64,000 nucleotides of DNA from Tubulanus polymorphus (taxonomy: Eukaryota > Nemertea > Palaeonemertea > Tubulaniformes > Tubulanidae), in the NCBI RefSeq assembly GCF_964204645.1, contig NC_134028.1:8287001-8351000 (forward strand), given 5' to 3'. This document shows, piece after piece, positions 1 to 31,080 of the stretch (positions are counted from its first letter, which is position 1; every line of letters starts with the position of its first letter). The notes under the pieces were generated by a model, which was given only the letters and a program-made list of their open reading frames with translations, was not told the DNA's origin and did no database searches. Both the position numbers and the translations under genes were made by a program.

Positions 1-208
1 TGGACCCGATTTCAAACCGACCGGATCAGACAGTTCGCGTTCAGCGCCGCCTAAGTTGACGTTCCCGGCGTATTCGTCGGCGGGACCGAGCTCGTCGGCC
101 GGCGCGTCGGCGGCGACGATATCCGCGGCGCCGACCGTACGCAAACCGGAAACGTCCAGTTCTGGTATGACCACTATGTTAATTCACCCCGATGAGGATA
201 TATCGCTG
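1..208 (+). CDS. ZNF207: ZNF207 exon (partial at left): Ser/Ala-rich segment and first half of GLEBS
   Basis: The reading frame starts at base 2 (GGA) and runs without a stop to CTG at 206-208, followed by donor gtaagtg. It encodes a Ser/Ala/Pro/Thr-rich segment ending in MLIHPDEDISL. Phase 0 at the donor. The left boundary is the window edge, so the exon may extend further. Confidence 0.85.
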
Positions 209-1558
209 GTAAGTGTTTCGAGTGTCTCGAATCGTGTCCCCGCTCGCTCGGGACGTGATGGTCGCGATGACGATCAAGGTCAGTTTTTAAAATCGTGAAT
301 ATTCGAGTCTCTTTGTTAAATGGAATTTTTTGTTTATCGTGATCTGGATCACTTCGATCTAACGCAAATCATTAAAGCATGCAAGCATCGATCTGCGGCT
401 GGGAAACTTCCCTCAGATATTCACCTTGCCTCGGTGATGACTTTATCAAAGTGTGTCGATTTAATGTCTCGGGGCCAGTTGCTCAAATGTTGGTTAGAGT
501 TAACAATGGATACTTAGAAACAATTGTAAGTTGGTTGTTACTATGGTATTATCAGATCGGTTATCTTAGACCATCTTTTGAGCAACTGGCTGCTGGTGTT
601 TGTTGTCCATTTGTTAGTTCATTTTCAATGAAGTAAGTCTGGGGTCACCGATGCACGGTCCTGAACACGCTGAAGCCAGGGACCAGTTGCTGAAAAGTTC
701 GTTTAAGATAACCGGCGGATGAATACCATATTAACATTGAACTTTTGATAGTCACTAGGTCAACTATCCACTGGGTAACGTACTAACCCTAACCCACTTG
801 TCAGCAACTGGCCCCTCAAAGATGAAAATTTGAAAAGCGGCAACAAAGGATAGAATTTCTGCAGCTGCTTGAGGCCAGGCTGTTTACAGATTGTTTAACT
901 GTCATTTTATACTGACGTTATAATATGTAATATAATAAAGCTCGTGAATATTGTTCTATAAGTGAACTGAAGTTTTGAATTCCGCTGTACGCTGTTTTAC
1001 GTTTCCCGTCCCCTTTTTCATTCACAGGAGGAACGAAGAGCGAAAATGGCTCCGTATGCAAAAAATGTGCCCAAGAAAAATATCACTTCCATTCAATCGC
1101 CGGCGGCCCCACCCATGATGGGGGGGCCTATGATGAGAGGTGAGTAGGGTACAGTCATACCTGCTTAATCGAGGATTCGTATGACTTTGATCCGATCTTG
1201 TCATTTACCAATACCGATGCGTAAGTGTACGTGAAATATGACATTTGAACTGGATTTCTCGTAATCCAAATTGTGTTTGTTGGTTCCTAATGAGCGATTG
1301 ATTAGTAACCATTTCATTGTTGAAAATTTGACGCTTTACAAATCTGAAAATTCCTCGTATCCAGGAACGAATGATCTGCAGGGATCCGGGTTAGTAATCC
1401 GTCGGTGTTTGTCGATTGCATTTCTAGGTCCGATGCCGATGCCGCCGGGTATGCCACCGATGCAGGGAGGTCCGATGATGGCGCCGCCGTTCTCGATGGG
1501 CTATCAAGGCGGTCCGATGATGCGGCCGCCGATGACGCAGGGCGGAGGCCGATTCTGA
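1..1558 (+). CDS. ZNF207: ZNF207/BuGZ homologue, C-terminal part (three exons; 5' end outside window)
   Basis: Three exons (1-208, 1028-1139, 1428-1558) join in frame to about 124 residues ending at TGA 1556-1558. The joined protein holds a Ser/Ala/Pro-rich stretch, then HPDEDISLEERRAKMAPYAK, which matches the GLEBS motif by which ZNF207/BuGZ binds the spindle-checkpoint protein Bub3. A Pro/Met/Gly-rich tail follows, ending MRPPMTQGGGRF; as I recall the vertebrate protein, it ends in a similar MRPP...QGGRY. In the known family, N-terminal zinc fingers and a low-complexity microtubule-binding region precede this part; they would lie left of the window. Donor sites gtaagt and gtgagt and acceptors cacag and tctag bound the introns. 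The GLEBS motif is split by the first intron between DISL and EERR. Known role: Bub3 loading at kinetochores and spindle assembly in the nucleus. The identification rests on motif and tail, so it is strong but based on a partial protein. Confidence 0.88.
471..596. mobile_element. Short inverted-repeat element, GGGGCCAGTTGCTCAAA family, copy 1
   Basis: Starts GGGGCCAGTTGCTCAAA and ends TTTTGAGCAACTGGC, which are inverted copies of each other; about 125 bp with no coding. It lies in the first visible ZNF207 intron. Related copies are at 678-817, 36768-36851, 49707-49955 and 63276-63389. The size and structure are those of a MITE. Confidence 0.65.
678..817. mobile_element. Short inverted-repeat element, GGGGCCAGTTGCTCAAA family, copy 2
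   Basis: Left end AGGGACCAGTTGCTGAAAAG, right end CAGCAACTGGCCCCT. The interior shares GGCGGATGAATACCAT and a CAACTATCCACTGG segment with the copy at 63276-63389. Same ZNF207 intron as copy 1. Confidence 0.65.
1028..1139 (+). CDS. ZNF207: ZNF207 exon: second half of GLEBS
   Basis: Acceptor ttcacag precedes GAG GAA CGA. The exon encodes EERRAKMAPYAKNVPKK and a Pro/Met run, and ends one base into a codon before gtgagt. The shared Gly codon with the next exon keeps the frame. Confidence 0.87.
1428..1558 (+). CDS. ZNF207: ZNF207 terminal coding exon: Pro/Met/Gly tail and stop
   Basis: Acceptor tttctag precedes GT CCG ATG. The exon encodes a tail of PM, PPGM and GGPMM repeats ending QGGGRF and TGA at 1556-1558. 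No AATAAA was recognised close behind the stop, so the 3' UTR end is not placed. Confidence 0.87.
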
Positions 1559-3054
1559 GTTAAGTGAACGTTCCATTTGTGTGTTCGATATATAGGAGAC
1601 TATGATATTACGTCATGAGCGCGTTACCCGAACTGGCCGGTAGGTTACACGTCGGGCGGGGGGAACGGTCGGTGTTACGGAGTCGGTGCCAGGGATACCA
1701 AAATGCTGCTCTATCATCCTCAAGGAAAGTGAAAAACATATTCCTTTTCAGGTCCGGCCGAAGGTTGTTGTTATCAGCCTCTATCTTTATACTTTCATGC
1801 TGTGCCCGTTTATGTTCTATCATTCCAAACCTAAGCGTGCTCCAAGCCATAACTCGGGCTCGGTTGTGACTTTGGTTTTGTGCGGGTGTTCTGTATGCGA
1901 CTGTAGCCTCCACAGACAGTGATAGTCGAATTATATGGGATGCTAAGATTAAGATATCCCGGTGGGGAAAGTTATTTGAAGAAAAAAGTTCTGAGGCCTT
2001 TTAACATCAGCTTTCGTTGAAAAAAAAAGTATCCATGTCGGTGAACAACTGCATATAAGGTATGGAAACTCGGAATTCGGTAGATCTTGTGATAAACTTA
2101 AAAAATTCTATTGTGTTTTATCTACAACGTTTTATTACGTGATTTAGTATTTTAATTGTGTCTCCATCTATAAGTATTTAAAAAAACAACTGTTAAACAC
2201 TACTTCACGATAGTGCTGCCACCTGGTGTCTTTCGCACAAGGTAAGCAGTAGTACTGTACGAGATGCATGATAAACTCTATGTAACTCTGTTGGCATTAA
2301 TTGGCCTTGAATTCACCGCTGCATTTCTTCTCTATCTGATCGTTGAAAGTTTTCTTATAACCTGAATTCGAGATAATACTTACGAATACGGTAAAACTTG
2401 CGTAATTCGGATCTCTGGTAGATGTCAAATCGAACTACAATGTTGTTGTAAGGAATTTCTACTCTGTAGTCTGACGCACTTTGTCGGTCCCATCTTTTCC
2501 GACTTAGGCAAGTTTTACCGTACTATCTTGGATGGAAAAATCGTTTTACCTCGAATTGCCTAGATGTTCTACGTGGAGGAAGTTTTTTAAGCAATTTGGG
2601 CTCTGGATTAATGATTAAACATTCGAAATGCTTATTTCAACTGAATTCTCATTATCAATCACGCATGAAATCCATGCTTCGTGTACCCAGCCATTTGATA
2701 ACATAAATATATATATACATACATACCCCTGTCTCTCGGCAGATCATAACTAGTAGAACCTCTTTCATTGTCGGGATTGGGTTGTAGGTTTTTTACTATC
2801 AAGCACTAGCTGGCGATGTAGCCTCGAACGCAGATGATGAAAGCGATGATTTTTCTGCGGTTGAAATAATGAATACCAGTATTGAAAATCCTACCTTTCG
2901 TTATCACGAATTGAGGTTATATCGCATGGCAGTAGACTTTGCCTTACTCTAGATACTGTCTGAATAGCGGTTTACATTTGGAGGACCATCTGGTTTTAAA
3001 ATGCAGGTGTCAATCTGCTGGGGCGACCCCTCTCCTCGGGCGATCGACACACCT

Positions 3055-3185
3055 GGGCCCAGTTTCACGGTCCAAGCATAAGCTAAAAACGGTCAAGTTT
3101 GAATTGTTGTCCTCGTTGAAAACATGAAATAACCAATAGCAATTACACCAAAAATTTTAGTAAATTTGTTCGTGAAACTGGGCCC
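3055..3185. mobile_element. 131-bp element with perfect 15-bp terminal inverted repeats
   Basis: Begins GGGCCCAGTTTCACG and ends CGTGAAACTGGGCCC, an exact inverted match. There is no coding capacity. The interior (CAATTACACCAAAAATTT, GTCCTCGTTGAAAACATGAA) recurs in inverted order at about 7670-7795 with decayed ends, and a looser relative sits at 29725-29850. A non-autonomous DNA transposon is the simplest reading; the superfamily is not clear. Confidence 0.75.
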
Positions 3186-5114
3186 CGATCACTATTCTTC
3201 TGCTTTTGATTGTCAGGCTTGACACTTGTTCAGAGCCTTGTGCTTCTATCTTCAATTGGATAGGAATTAACAAATGGACTATAAAGCCCAACGCACACGA
3301 TGCAGGGAAACATTTTTCCAAGCATTTCTCTATTTTGTGTAGAATTACAAACAATTAACTTTGTTTTGGGAAACACCGTCTCCGAGATGAGACAAGTTTT
3401 TGTTTTTGTGTTTCACTGTATCACATTCGATCGCAATACTTCGATACCTGCGTAAGCGCACCGTTGTGAGTAAGGCGGAGTCTACACTTTATCTGAAATT
3501 GATTTTAACACACGCGAACTGTATTTTACGTATGAACGACTAATTAAGTATCCGTCATGTGCTCGTTTAACAAGGTTTGTCATTATACATTAACATGATT
3601 CATCTCTCCCTTTCTCTCGAAACAAACTAGTAATCGATATGAATGTATTTTATCGGGGAAAAAACAATTGATATTTTGTACATTACTTACTTCTTGTGAA
3701 AATATATGTGAAATTGAAAACATTCAGTAATTGGTTTTAATGCGTCTTACGTGCATGTGTTGTAAGGTGAGTTCGTTAGCGTTGTAGTGGAAGTGACTTG
3801 GCTTTCAAGGTAGGCGACATACTGGTATATTCTTGCGAAATACACACCTTTTTATAAATGATGTTTTTCTTCTATTTTCACCGAATGATGACAAAGTCAA
3901 CTATTTAAGCATAGGAGATTAGACTAAAGAACTGGCACTCTTGTCTTCATTAGTAAGCTTGATGATTAGGTTTGAATTCATAAAATTATTTAGATTCATC
4001 AGCTAATTACTAGAATAGTCTTCATTATATATTTATTGGAAAGCTTGAAGATTGAAATCTATTTCAAAGTGTTATTAGATTCAGTCGAAAAACAAATAGT
4101 ACTTTTTCAGCGAGTTCAAAGCCCGCGAGGCGAAATATCTATTATCGAGCTATCTATAAAAACGTAGATTTTTTTGTGGAAGATTTATCGAGTTGTTTCT
4201 TTGGCGAGAGCTTCTTGTGTTTTACAGCACCGACCGGAGTCAACAAGCAAGTTCACCAGAGCTGTCAGTTCTATCCATATTAAGCAGACGCCTTTTTTAT
4301 CAGGCAAGTGTCCATTGATCATTGATCTTCTAATACCCAAAATACAGCAGATTAAGTGGCGCACAAGTTTTTGATCAGATCATGAAGCCAAACTCGCTTA
4401 AAACGAGCCTCACGTTGACAACTTATCCAAATTAAGACCTACATTTACTAAATCAAATTGATATGAATCGGGGCTCAAAAGTGCCATCCTCCCCCGGGAG
4501 GTATTCAAACCTGTTGGCATTGCTAGACTCAGCCATGGCACAAAACCCTGACACACTATACCGGGTAGGTTATTGCTGAGGCAAATTTCATGGATAAACT
4601 ATAACTGCAAAAACCCGGACTAAGATAAAATTGGATTTCTGATTGGCTAATTATGACATTGACCCACAAGTTAACTACTGTAAACTTGTGGTTTAAAGTT
4701 AAAACTTCTTTATAAATCTTGCCCCCAAAGTTTGTTTTAGTGAGGTTGCACTGTAGATATTTTAATTAGCATTTTTCTATCGGGTGTTTGGCATATTTTT
4801 ATCAAAAATGAAGGTTAAAAAAGTACTGCTGCTATTTTGGGTTTTTAGAGGATTAAACGTGATTATTTCACAGTAGTTCTCATGTCTGCTGTTGGACCTT
4901 GCTGTCCCCAACTCCTGAATTGGGAGTTTGGCGAAATGCATTTATTCATCTGCTGCATATGTACCCTTAATGCTTCGGATCAGAACATGTTGTTAACTCC
5001 TCAGATGAAGAAAAGAGTTAATATAGACTAGTATTTTGACAAAAAGTTGATCAAAAAAGAGGCCGCTGGATCATCATTATTTGTGTAATCGATACATAAC
5101 AGACACCTTGAAAC

Positions 5115-5294
5115 AGAGCTGCCATCTGTTTCAGTATTTGTCGCTATTTTATGAAAAAAACTACCGTACTTATACGATTTGTTTGATGCATAGAGAAATA
5201 TGTTGATAACTGATTAATTTGACTTATTTCTTTCATATTTCAATGAAATGTTACTGAAAAAATTCAATTTGTTACTGAAGTTGGCAGCCCTGCT
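5115..5294. mobile_element. hAT-like short element (CAGAGCTGCCA ends), copy 1
   Basis: Left end CAGAGCTGCCATCTGTTTCA, right end TTGGCAGCCCTGCT, i.e. inverted CAGRGCTGCCAA. Interior segments such as AAATTCAATTTGTTACTGA also occur at 18028-18241. CAGRG termini are typical of hAT elements; the 8-bp target duplication expected of hAT was not seen. Confidence 0.6.
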
Positions 5295-6948
5295 AGAAAT
5301 GAAATATGGTTAGACTTCCTTAATAAGGATCATCTAAATGTAGATTCTGATTTCGCTCCACCTATACACGAATTTACCGAAATCAAAAATATGCTGGATT
5401 TATTTCATCAGTCCCAAATGATCCCGATTATGAGTGGTTTAACTGTCATATACATTCTTACACAAATAGACGCAGTTAGAAAACACAAAACTTGACCCTC
5501 AAAAAAACCGTTTCTTTTTCTGTACATACAGAAAAAAACGAAAATAAATTTGCCTTTGTTTAATTTTTCTGTCGGAAGTTTTTGCGGAGAAATATTCTGA
5601 AAGATGTTTCTTATTTTCTTTATTAAACAGGTTATCTCCTTTAAGCCTGGTGTGTCAGTTAATTACTGTAAGTAGGCCTCAGTCACAGCTCTACTGATGC
5701 TGTTGGGCCTTTTTAGCCCCCAACTTCGGTTGGTGACACATTTTCTTTTCACAGTCGAGATTCTATCCAATGCTTGTCGGTACTAAACATTTAAATGTCA
5801 ATTTACAATTGAAACTTACATTTTCTGAATTTCAAATGAAAATATGCATGTCCGCCCACCCACGGAGAGCCTTTGTTGTTTTATGTGCTTTCTTAAATGA
5901 CGTCTGCAACGGAAGTTAAAAGAATGGTAGTTAGAAAAAAAGCTGATTTGTATGATTGTTAATGAAGGAGATCAAAACATGAGCTACCTACGCTTGAGCC
6001 GAGGACAGTCTGGATTACTGAATTATTGTAGACTCTGATGACTTACTTGGGAATATCCATAAAATTCCACCTATGTTAATTGTCAAATACGGCCAAACCC
6101 TGGTATAACATGGACCAATAAGTTATTTTTCATCAAGAAATTAGATTTTCTATGGGTATACAGTAGGACCCACTGGGATGCATCCAGGAATTTTGAATAG
6201 GGGTCCCGAAACATCCGAGGCCTACTTGTATACATACATTGGGTATATGACTGTGAGCGACGTAGGCGCGAAGCCTCTACCGAGGGGTAAAAGAGGCTCC
6301 CCAAGAAATTTTTTTTTAATTTATCATTTTCTGAGCGTCGAGAGTGATTTTGGAATGAAACGAACGGTAATAATTTGCCACTGTATTTTTAACTTTCTTA
6401 CGTCCTAGAATGCGAGTCAAAAAAGTCCTTGAAAGTCATTTAATGAGATTGGTTACGGACACTATGAGCCCTGGAAATCGGATTTGAACCTTGTTGTAGT
6501 CATTCTAACATAGTAATCATTCTCAAGTTTTAACTGATTTGGGCGGAGTTTACCTTTTCATGATATTTTGTCTATTGTCCTTTCAAGACAGTTTGTATAA
6601 AGCAAGTGTGAGAAAATTGATTTTTGATGAAAGCCTCTCTAGACTAGATTTTGCTAGATGGCAAAATCCTTTCATTTTTTCTTGTATGCCTGTTGTCACT
6701 TCGCATCCTAGATTACAGATTACAGCTTTGATATGCCGGTGTTGATCTGCAACCTTGGAGCCAAACCCTGAGACGTTCGACAATTTATGACCATTGTTTC
6801 AATTGTCTAAAGTTGCCACAATGGTTCTATCAAATGGACATTTTAGCTACATTAAATGCATTCACAAATGACTTCAAATGCCAGTACTGCGCTTCATCCC
6901 AGCTTTGCACATAGTAGTTGTACCAGACTACAGATGAGTTGTGAATAC

Positions 6949-7093
6949 AGTAGAATTCAAATATTTCAATCTGGATTTTCATTTATTTCTGGTGAATATT
7001 TGGTCCATTTAACCTGGAACCATGTAAACTATTATCCATAATTCGGATTATACTTAATTCGCAGAAATCTGGGCAGTTCCCAGTCAGTTCAAC
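6949..7093. mobile_element. Possible pogo/Tigger-like short element
   Basis: Left end ACAGTAGAATTCAAATATTT and right end GTTCAACTGT form a loose inverted pair flanked by TA. It resembles the clearer element at 15487-15663. The ends are weakly matched, so this is tentative. Confidence 0.35.
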
Positions 7094-8966
7094 TGTACAT
7101 TCATCTATTGTAATTGTAATGGATTTGAAATAAAATATTGATCTTATTCTTAAGTCTTTTACGGGTTTTTATTGATGAAGGCTAACCTGTTTCAATTTTG
7201 ATCTGGACGACCATGTTCTAGTTATAGATTTTGTTTTTATTCCTCGCATATTCGGTGTTAAAAGCGACAACACCTACTGGCAGCACGTAATGAGAGTCGG
7301 GTGTGGAAACGCTTGGGGGGGGGGAATCTCGACATCAGTTGGTATAACTATGTTGGAAATTCAAAGCAGAAAAATTTTGAGTAACCTTTGTAGTGAAACC
7401 AGGAAAGGAGAGAAGTGTGACCATTTTCTAATAATAATGCTTTCACTGGAACTTCTAGCAAATGATTGGAGGATGTAACATTTATAAAGGTCTATTGTTA
7501 GATTAGAGGGAGTCCTAAAATTTGTTAAAAGGGGAAGGTTTATAAGAATGCGTTACGTAAGTTTTAAACAGCTCCCTAGGAACGAAACCCACTGCCCGAA
7601 ACGGAATAGAGATCGCGGAATTACATGTATGTACGATTGGAGAATCCATATGCCGACGCCCTTGTCTCGGTTTCACAAAATAGTTAAACTCAAATTTTTG
7701 GTGTAATTGCCATTGGGTACTTCATGTTTTCAACGAGGACAACAATTTAAACTTGAACCGTTTCAGGCTTAAACTTTTTCGCGAAACTGGACCCTGGTAT
7801 GCGAGGATATTACACCTACTACGGCACGTGAGGATCGAATATTGTCCATAAATGAATGCCATGTAAAATTCCACGTCGATAGATGGCGGATTTGCATATA
7901 ATATTTCTATCCATGATGTAGTACACATTTATCTATGCGCCACGGTAATTTATGAGGTTTATCCAACGTTCCCGGTCGTGTCAACTGTATCGGCGGTGAT
8001 ATTCGGGCGCTCGACGACTGACCCGGGCATGCGGACCGTATATCGTGATTTTAGATTTCGGATGAAGCGAGTGATTATAGCGAGATAATCGAGCTGCGAG
8101 AGGGGTAAATATTGAGGTCACGGCGGAGAGATCTACTGTTCTACTACTACTGGCTGTTAATTTTAAGGTCACTGATAAACGAAGCGGAACTAGTCGCTGA
8201 ATGAAATATTGGTTAATTACGCTCTCCGATTAATTAACGATTGTTTGAAGATTGCGAATGTAATTAGTCTCTGTGGAGCAAGTGTTGTTTCAGTGAAAGA
8301 AGAACTATTTCGTGACCTATATGATGGTGTATATATCGTAATGTGTGTATTATATTGCTAGCGTGTGTGTTTCTTGATTGGGACCAAAATTGAGGAAGGT
8401 TTGCTGTGAGAATTAACAAGAGGAATAAAGTTCAAAAGTGTACGACCACCACTGGATATATTTTACATTATGCGTGTATTGTCGGATGGTTGCGGTGTTG
8501 TTAACGAATATTATTAGATTGGCTTAATTTTTTTCATCTTCTTCTTCGAGAGGATTAATTCATTTCCAACACTTCCGACAAATGATTTCGATATCCGCCG
8601 GTAATTCGATGAACACCGTTTTGAATGCCTAACCTACCGTCTCAACGAAAAGATTGGCGATAAGTTCCTTCTCCGTTCGAATGACCACAGGTTGACAACC
8701 TCGACCTGTAGCTACGTCGTTGAAGTTGTCACTTGTGGCTGGTATATTAGCGTACGCTTTCGTGAAGTACTACAGAATATGCCGTCGTGACGTTAAGAAG
8801 AAAATAGGAACACATTTTCGTAAAATCCTCGAAAAACGAAAGGAGGCATCGTCGTTCCGATAATGTTCGTCGTGGCTAGGCGTCATATTTTGTTGGATAT
8901 TAATACGTCTAGAATATCGTATGACTGATAATCATCGCATGAGTAATGATATTATTGTGAAGAGAA

Positions 8967-27690
<18,724 letters not shown>

Positions 27691-28424
27691 TACAGCGATA
27701 CGAAAATTAAAACGATTCATTCTGAAAATGTGCTCTTGGCAAATCAGGGCTGACGACACGGTCGTGCGGTGACGCATGAGCGTGTATACCGTTGAAGGAT
27801 TCGACGGGCTGGACCGGATACTCGTTTGTTCGAAAGTGATTCTTCTCGGTCGATCTCCTGGTTGAGATTCGATATCATGTTACAAACGGTAGTACGGGAT
27901 ACATTTTAAGTAACGATACGTGTGCGGATACCGTTTGTGGATACTCGTCGGTGATGATGATAACGCGATAGCGTTTAATTCTGTCCGGATACTGTGGAAT
28001 GAATCGGTGGACTACTTTGTTTATCGACGCGCGTTGTATCCAGCTCGTGTTGTTAAAGAATCGTGGACTTTCGCGATCACTGAAAGAGGTGTTGCGCGGG
28101 AATTTCTTCTTCGTCGTATTCGTGTCAAGTTGTGAACCGTCCTATATTACAAGTATAGAAACATTCTTCCAAATCGATATGAGCGTTTTACGAGTTATGA
28201 GTAGTATGTACATGCATTTTTTGGCCTCGCGGCGCGACTATAACAGAATTGTCATCTTTTGTTTTCCGGGAAACGTCGCGACCTATCATCGTCGATAAAT
28301 TGATTAGATTCTCGAAGTGAGAGCTTAGAATGTCATTATGGTCACAGTTTCTCGAAGGCAAAATGTCTCCAATATGGGAATACATGTACAGTCAAACATG
28401 TGATGATGAACTTGGATATAAGGC

Positions 28425-28650
28425 TTGAAAATGAATACCTTGTTTCTCATTTCTGCTGAATTTTAATGTTGACCCGGCTGGCCGCCTTCATATACCCTGT
28501 ACATTACTTTTTTTTTTCTAAATCATGATCAAGCTAACATTAACAGATCCGGTGATCATAAAAACGAACTGATTGAAAATTTGATTGCTGTTTACAGAAG
28601 CGAACCGACCGATTATGAGAAACAGGGTATCGTTTTTTTTAAAGCTTCAC
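28425..28650 (+). repeat. 200-bp dispersed repeat family, copy 3
   Basis: Blocks AATACCTTGTTTCTCATTTC, TTGACCCGGCTGGCCGCC, AATCATGATCAAGCTAACAT and AACGAACTGATTG match copies at 18535 and 30885 in the same order. Confidence 0.6.
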
Positions 28651-30129
28651 TATTTATCAGATATTACGAACTCAGAATTCTGTCCCAAAAGTTTAAGACA
28701 GTTTTATTCATTTCATATCGGATATAACGAACTTTCGGTTATAACGAACAGCTTTTTGGTGCCCGCATCTCAATGACTCTTGACAAATTGTTAGCTGATT
28801 AAGATTCTATTTAGAATTCTCTCGAACGCAGGACCCATTTTGTGGTCTATTACATTAACTCATGTGTAATCAGGGCCAGATTTCTAGGCTAAATCGTGAT
28901 TGAATTTTGTTCCAGATCTAATTCGTATAAATTTTGTAATTCTATACATCGGTTATGCAAGACGTGCGTCTCAATGAACTGAAGGTCATTGCGGGTATCA
29001 TCGATTGGAGAGTTTGAGTTCTAGATCTAGTTCATATTTAAGTAGGACATTATGAATTGCCCTCGGTCTGATAACGATATGTAAGTTTTTGCGATGAAAA
29101 AGTTCCATTTTGACCTGGATTATTAGAGCTCTTTGACGTAGGTCTTCTATCCCGGACGTGTTAGTTCAGTTCACTATTTTTAACTGATGCAAACTCAGGT
29201 TTATACAAAAGGTGAAAGGTTCCATCCCGTAAAAAAAGAATAACTCATTGTAAAGAAAAGAATAATTCATCGTTCAGATCACTCCATAGAGCCTTGAAAA
29301 CTTGTTGAGATTACACAATATCCCTGGACCCACTTCCATAAGAGTTGCGAGGTATATGTATCTGAAGTGTGAAAATGAGTTCTTTTTCGATTGGTCAACT
29401 GTACTTCTACCTACTCAATGTAGTTTCTACTCTTAAACCTCAAATACTCCAGAAAAATATGAAAATACTCTCAAAATCAGATCGATCATTTTTGGCATCG
29501 AGTGAAAACTACTCCAAATGTGAGTGTACAGTTGACTCAGTATAACAGTCAACTGCTCAATTCTGTGAACTTTACCGGAATTCATTTTTAAAAACCTTTT
29601 GTTTGCCTGATTCTACGTAGGGTCAACTCGACTGAAATATCTAAAACTGCAACATTACCGGCGTGAAGTGGAGTCTACTGTACCTAATAATCTTGTCAGA
29701 ATCCAGTTGTGTCGGACATTAAATCAGGGTCTGGTTTCATGAATAAGTTGGTTTCATGAATAAGTTCAGCCTGAAACGGTTGAAAGCATGAAGTAACCGT
29801 AAGCAGTTAAACCAAACATTTGACTTCTTTTTCGTGAACCTCCGACATTTGCCGATGTACAGCAGTAGCTGCGTCAAGAGATGATAATCCGAGTACCGAG
29901 TAATTTGAGTTGATAGCGAATTATATTCTTAACGATTAAATTCATGGTTTTGTCCTCGTTGGCGGAGAGCTTCGGTGTCAGCTGGTTGAAAATGACATGT
30001 GTCATTGAGAATTTTTATGTCTTCAGTATTTATTAATTCACTGTCTGTTTTCGGGATCAAAATATTCCGGTGCATTTATATGGACATACTGGCGGTAATG
30101 AATTAACGAGTGCAACAATTCAAATTTTG

Positions 30130-30424
30130 TACGATAGAATTTATTAAAATGAAACCACAATTCGTTTCGGCTGTTGACTAACAGCCATCACTTGGTGGAA
30201 TGAGCAGAAAAAGAAGAAACATAGCATATAAACTTACAGGACATAAACAAAACTAGCAATTAAAACAACAAGGGGTACCGTAGAAACCACAAAATCTGGA
30301 ATGTCCTGTGAGTTTATATGTCCTGTTACTTCTGTTTCTGGACATTCCACCTGGTGATGGCTGTTAGTCAACAGCCGAAACGTTGTGGTTTCCTTTCCAT
30401 AAATTTCATCATACAGAATTCTAT
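30130..30424. mobile_element. Inverted-repeat element with about 70-bp arms, each holding a small hairpin
   Basis: The left arm (about 30130-30200) reads CGTTTCGGCTGTTGACTAAC...TGGTGGAATG. The right arm (about 30340-30424) is its reverse, CATTCCACCTGGTGATGG...CAGCCGAAACG. Inside each arm GGCTGTT-GACT-AACAGCC (30169-30186; inverted 30359-30376) can fold on itself. A related stretch occurs at 52842-52930. Confidence 0.75.
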
Positions 30425-30884
30425 TGTGGGACTTCTTCATTCGTCTACAGTGTATGCGGATTAGAGTGTTTTATCTGACTATTGGCGGTGATACTTGTAA
30501 TTTCTGAAAAAATTGTCGATATATTTAATGAAGACGTGTTGACTCCGGGTATTGGGTCCTGGGATTTTGACGGCTTTCTCAGTTCTGCCACACAACTACT
30601 ACTTGTAGCTGTTCTTTCTTGTTCGCTGTTCGTTATGTAATAGCCCTGTTGTGAAATTCATATTACCAAGCAGTAGCGACTCGCGAAGTGGCGGCGAACG
30701 TGTTAACGTTGTTGCCATTTTTGATTCGCAGTATATGTCGGGATTTCGTCGTAAAGGCTGGAGGGACGAGAATTGATGAGGGCGGGTAAGCGTTGAAATC
30801 GAATACAGCACAAGTCCTTTATGATAACATAGTTGGGACCATTGGAAAATATGTGGCGTTACAATGAATTTGTAGTCATAAGGC

Positions 30885-31080
30885 TAGAAAAATTAATACC
30901 TTGTTTCTACCCTATCTACTCTGTACATTATTTATTTCTTTGAATCATGATAAAGCTTACCATAACTGACCCGGCAGCTATTGAAATGAACTGATTACAA
31001 ATTTTATTGCGATTTACAAAATGATCCGGCCGATTAGGAGGAACTACCGGTAGATATAATTGTTTTAGCCTTGGGAATGT
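30885..31080 (+). repeat. 200-bp dispersed repeat family, copy 4
   Basis: Blocks AATACCTTGTTTCTA, CTGTACATTA, AATCATGATAAAGCTTACCA, TGAACTGATTACAAATTT and CCGGCCGATTAGGAG in family order. Confidence 0.6.

Larger units (their letters stand above)
1559..8966. other. Intergenic region ZNF207-PTEN, including unmapped 3' and 5' UTRs
   Basis: No further coding exon was recognised in these 7.4 kb. It holds a perfect-TIR element (3055-3185), a diverged copy of it (about 7670-7795), a hAT-like element (5115-5294), a possible pogo-like element (6949-7093), one copy of the hairpin family (about 4440-4680), a dispersed repeat near 6180, and a run of G at 7315-7325. The last several hundred bases before 8967 probably contain the PTEN promoter and 5' UTR, but no TATA box or start site is convincing. 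Confidence 0.6.

Noticed and set aside
27706-27711. ATTAAA as PTEN poly(A) signal
   Set aside because: Only 16 bases after the stop and no downstream GT-rich element; too close to be convincing.
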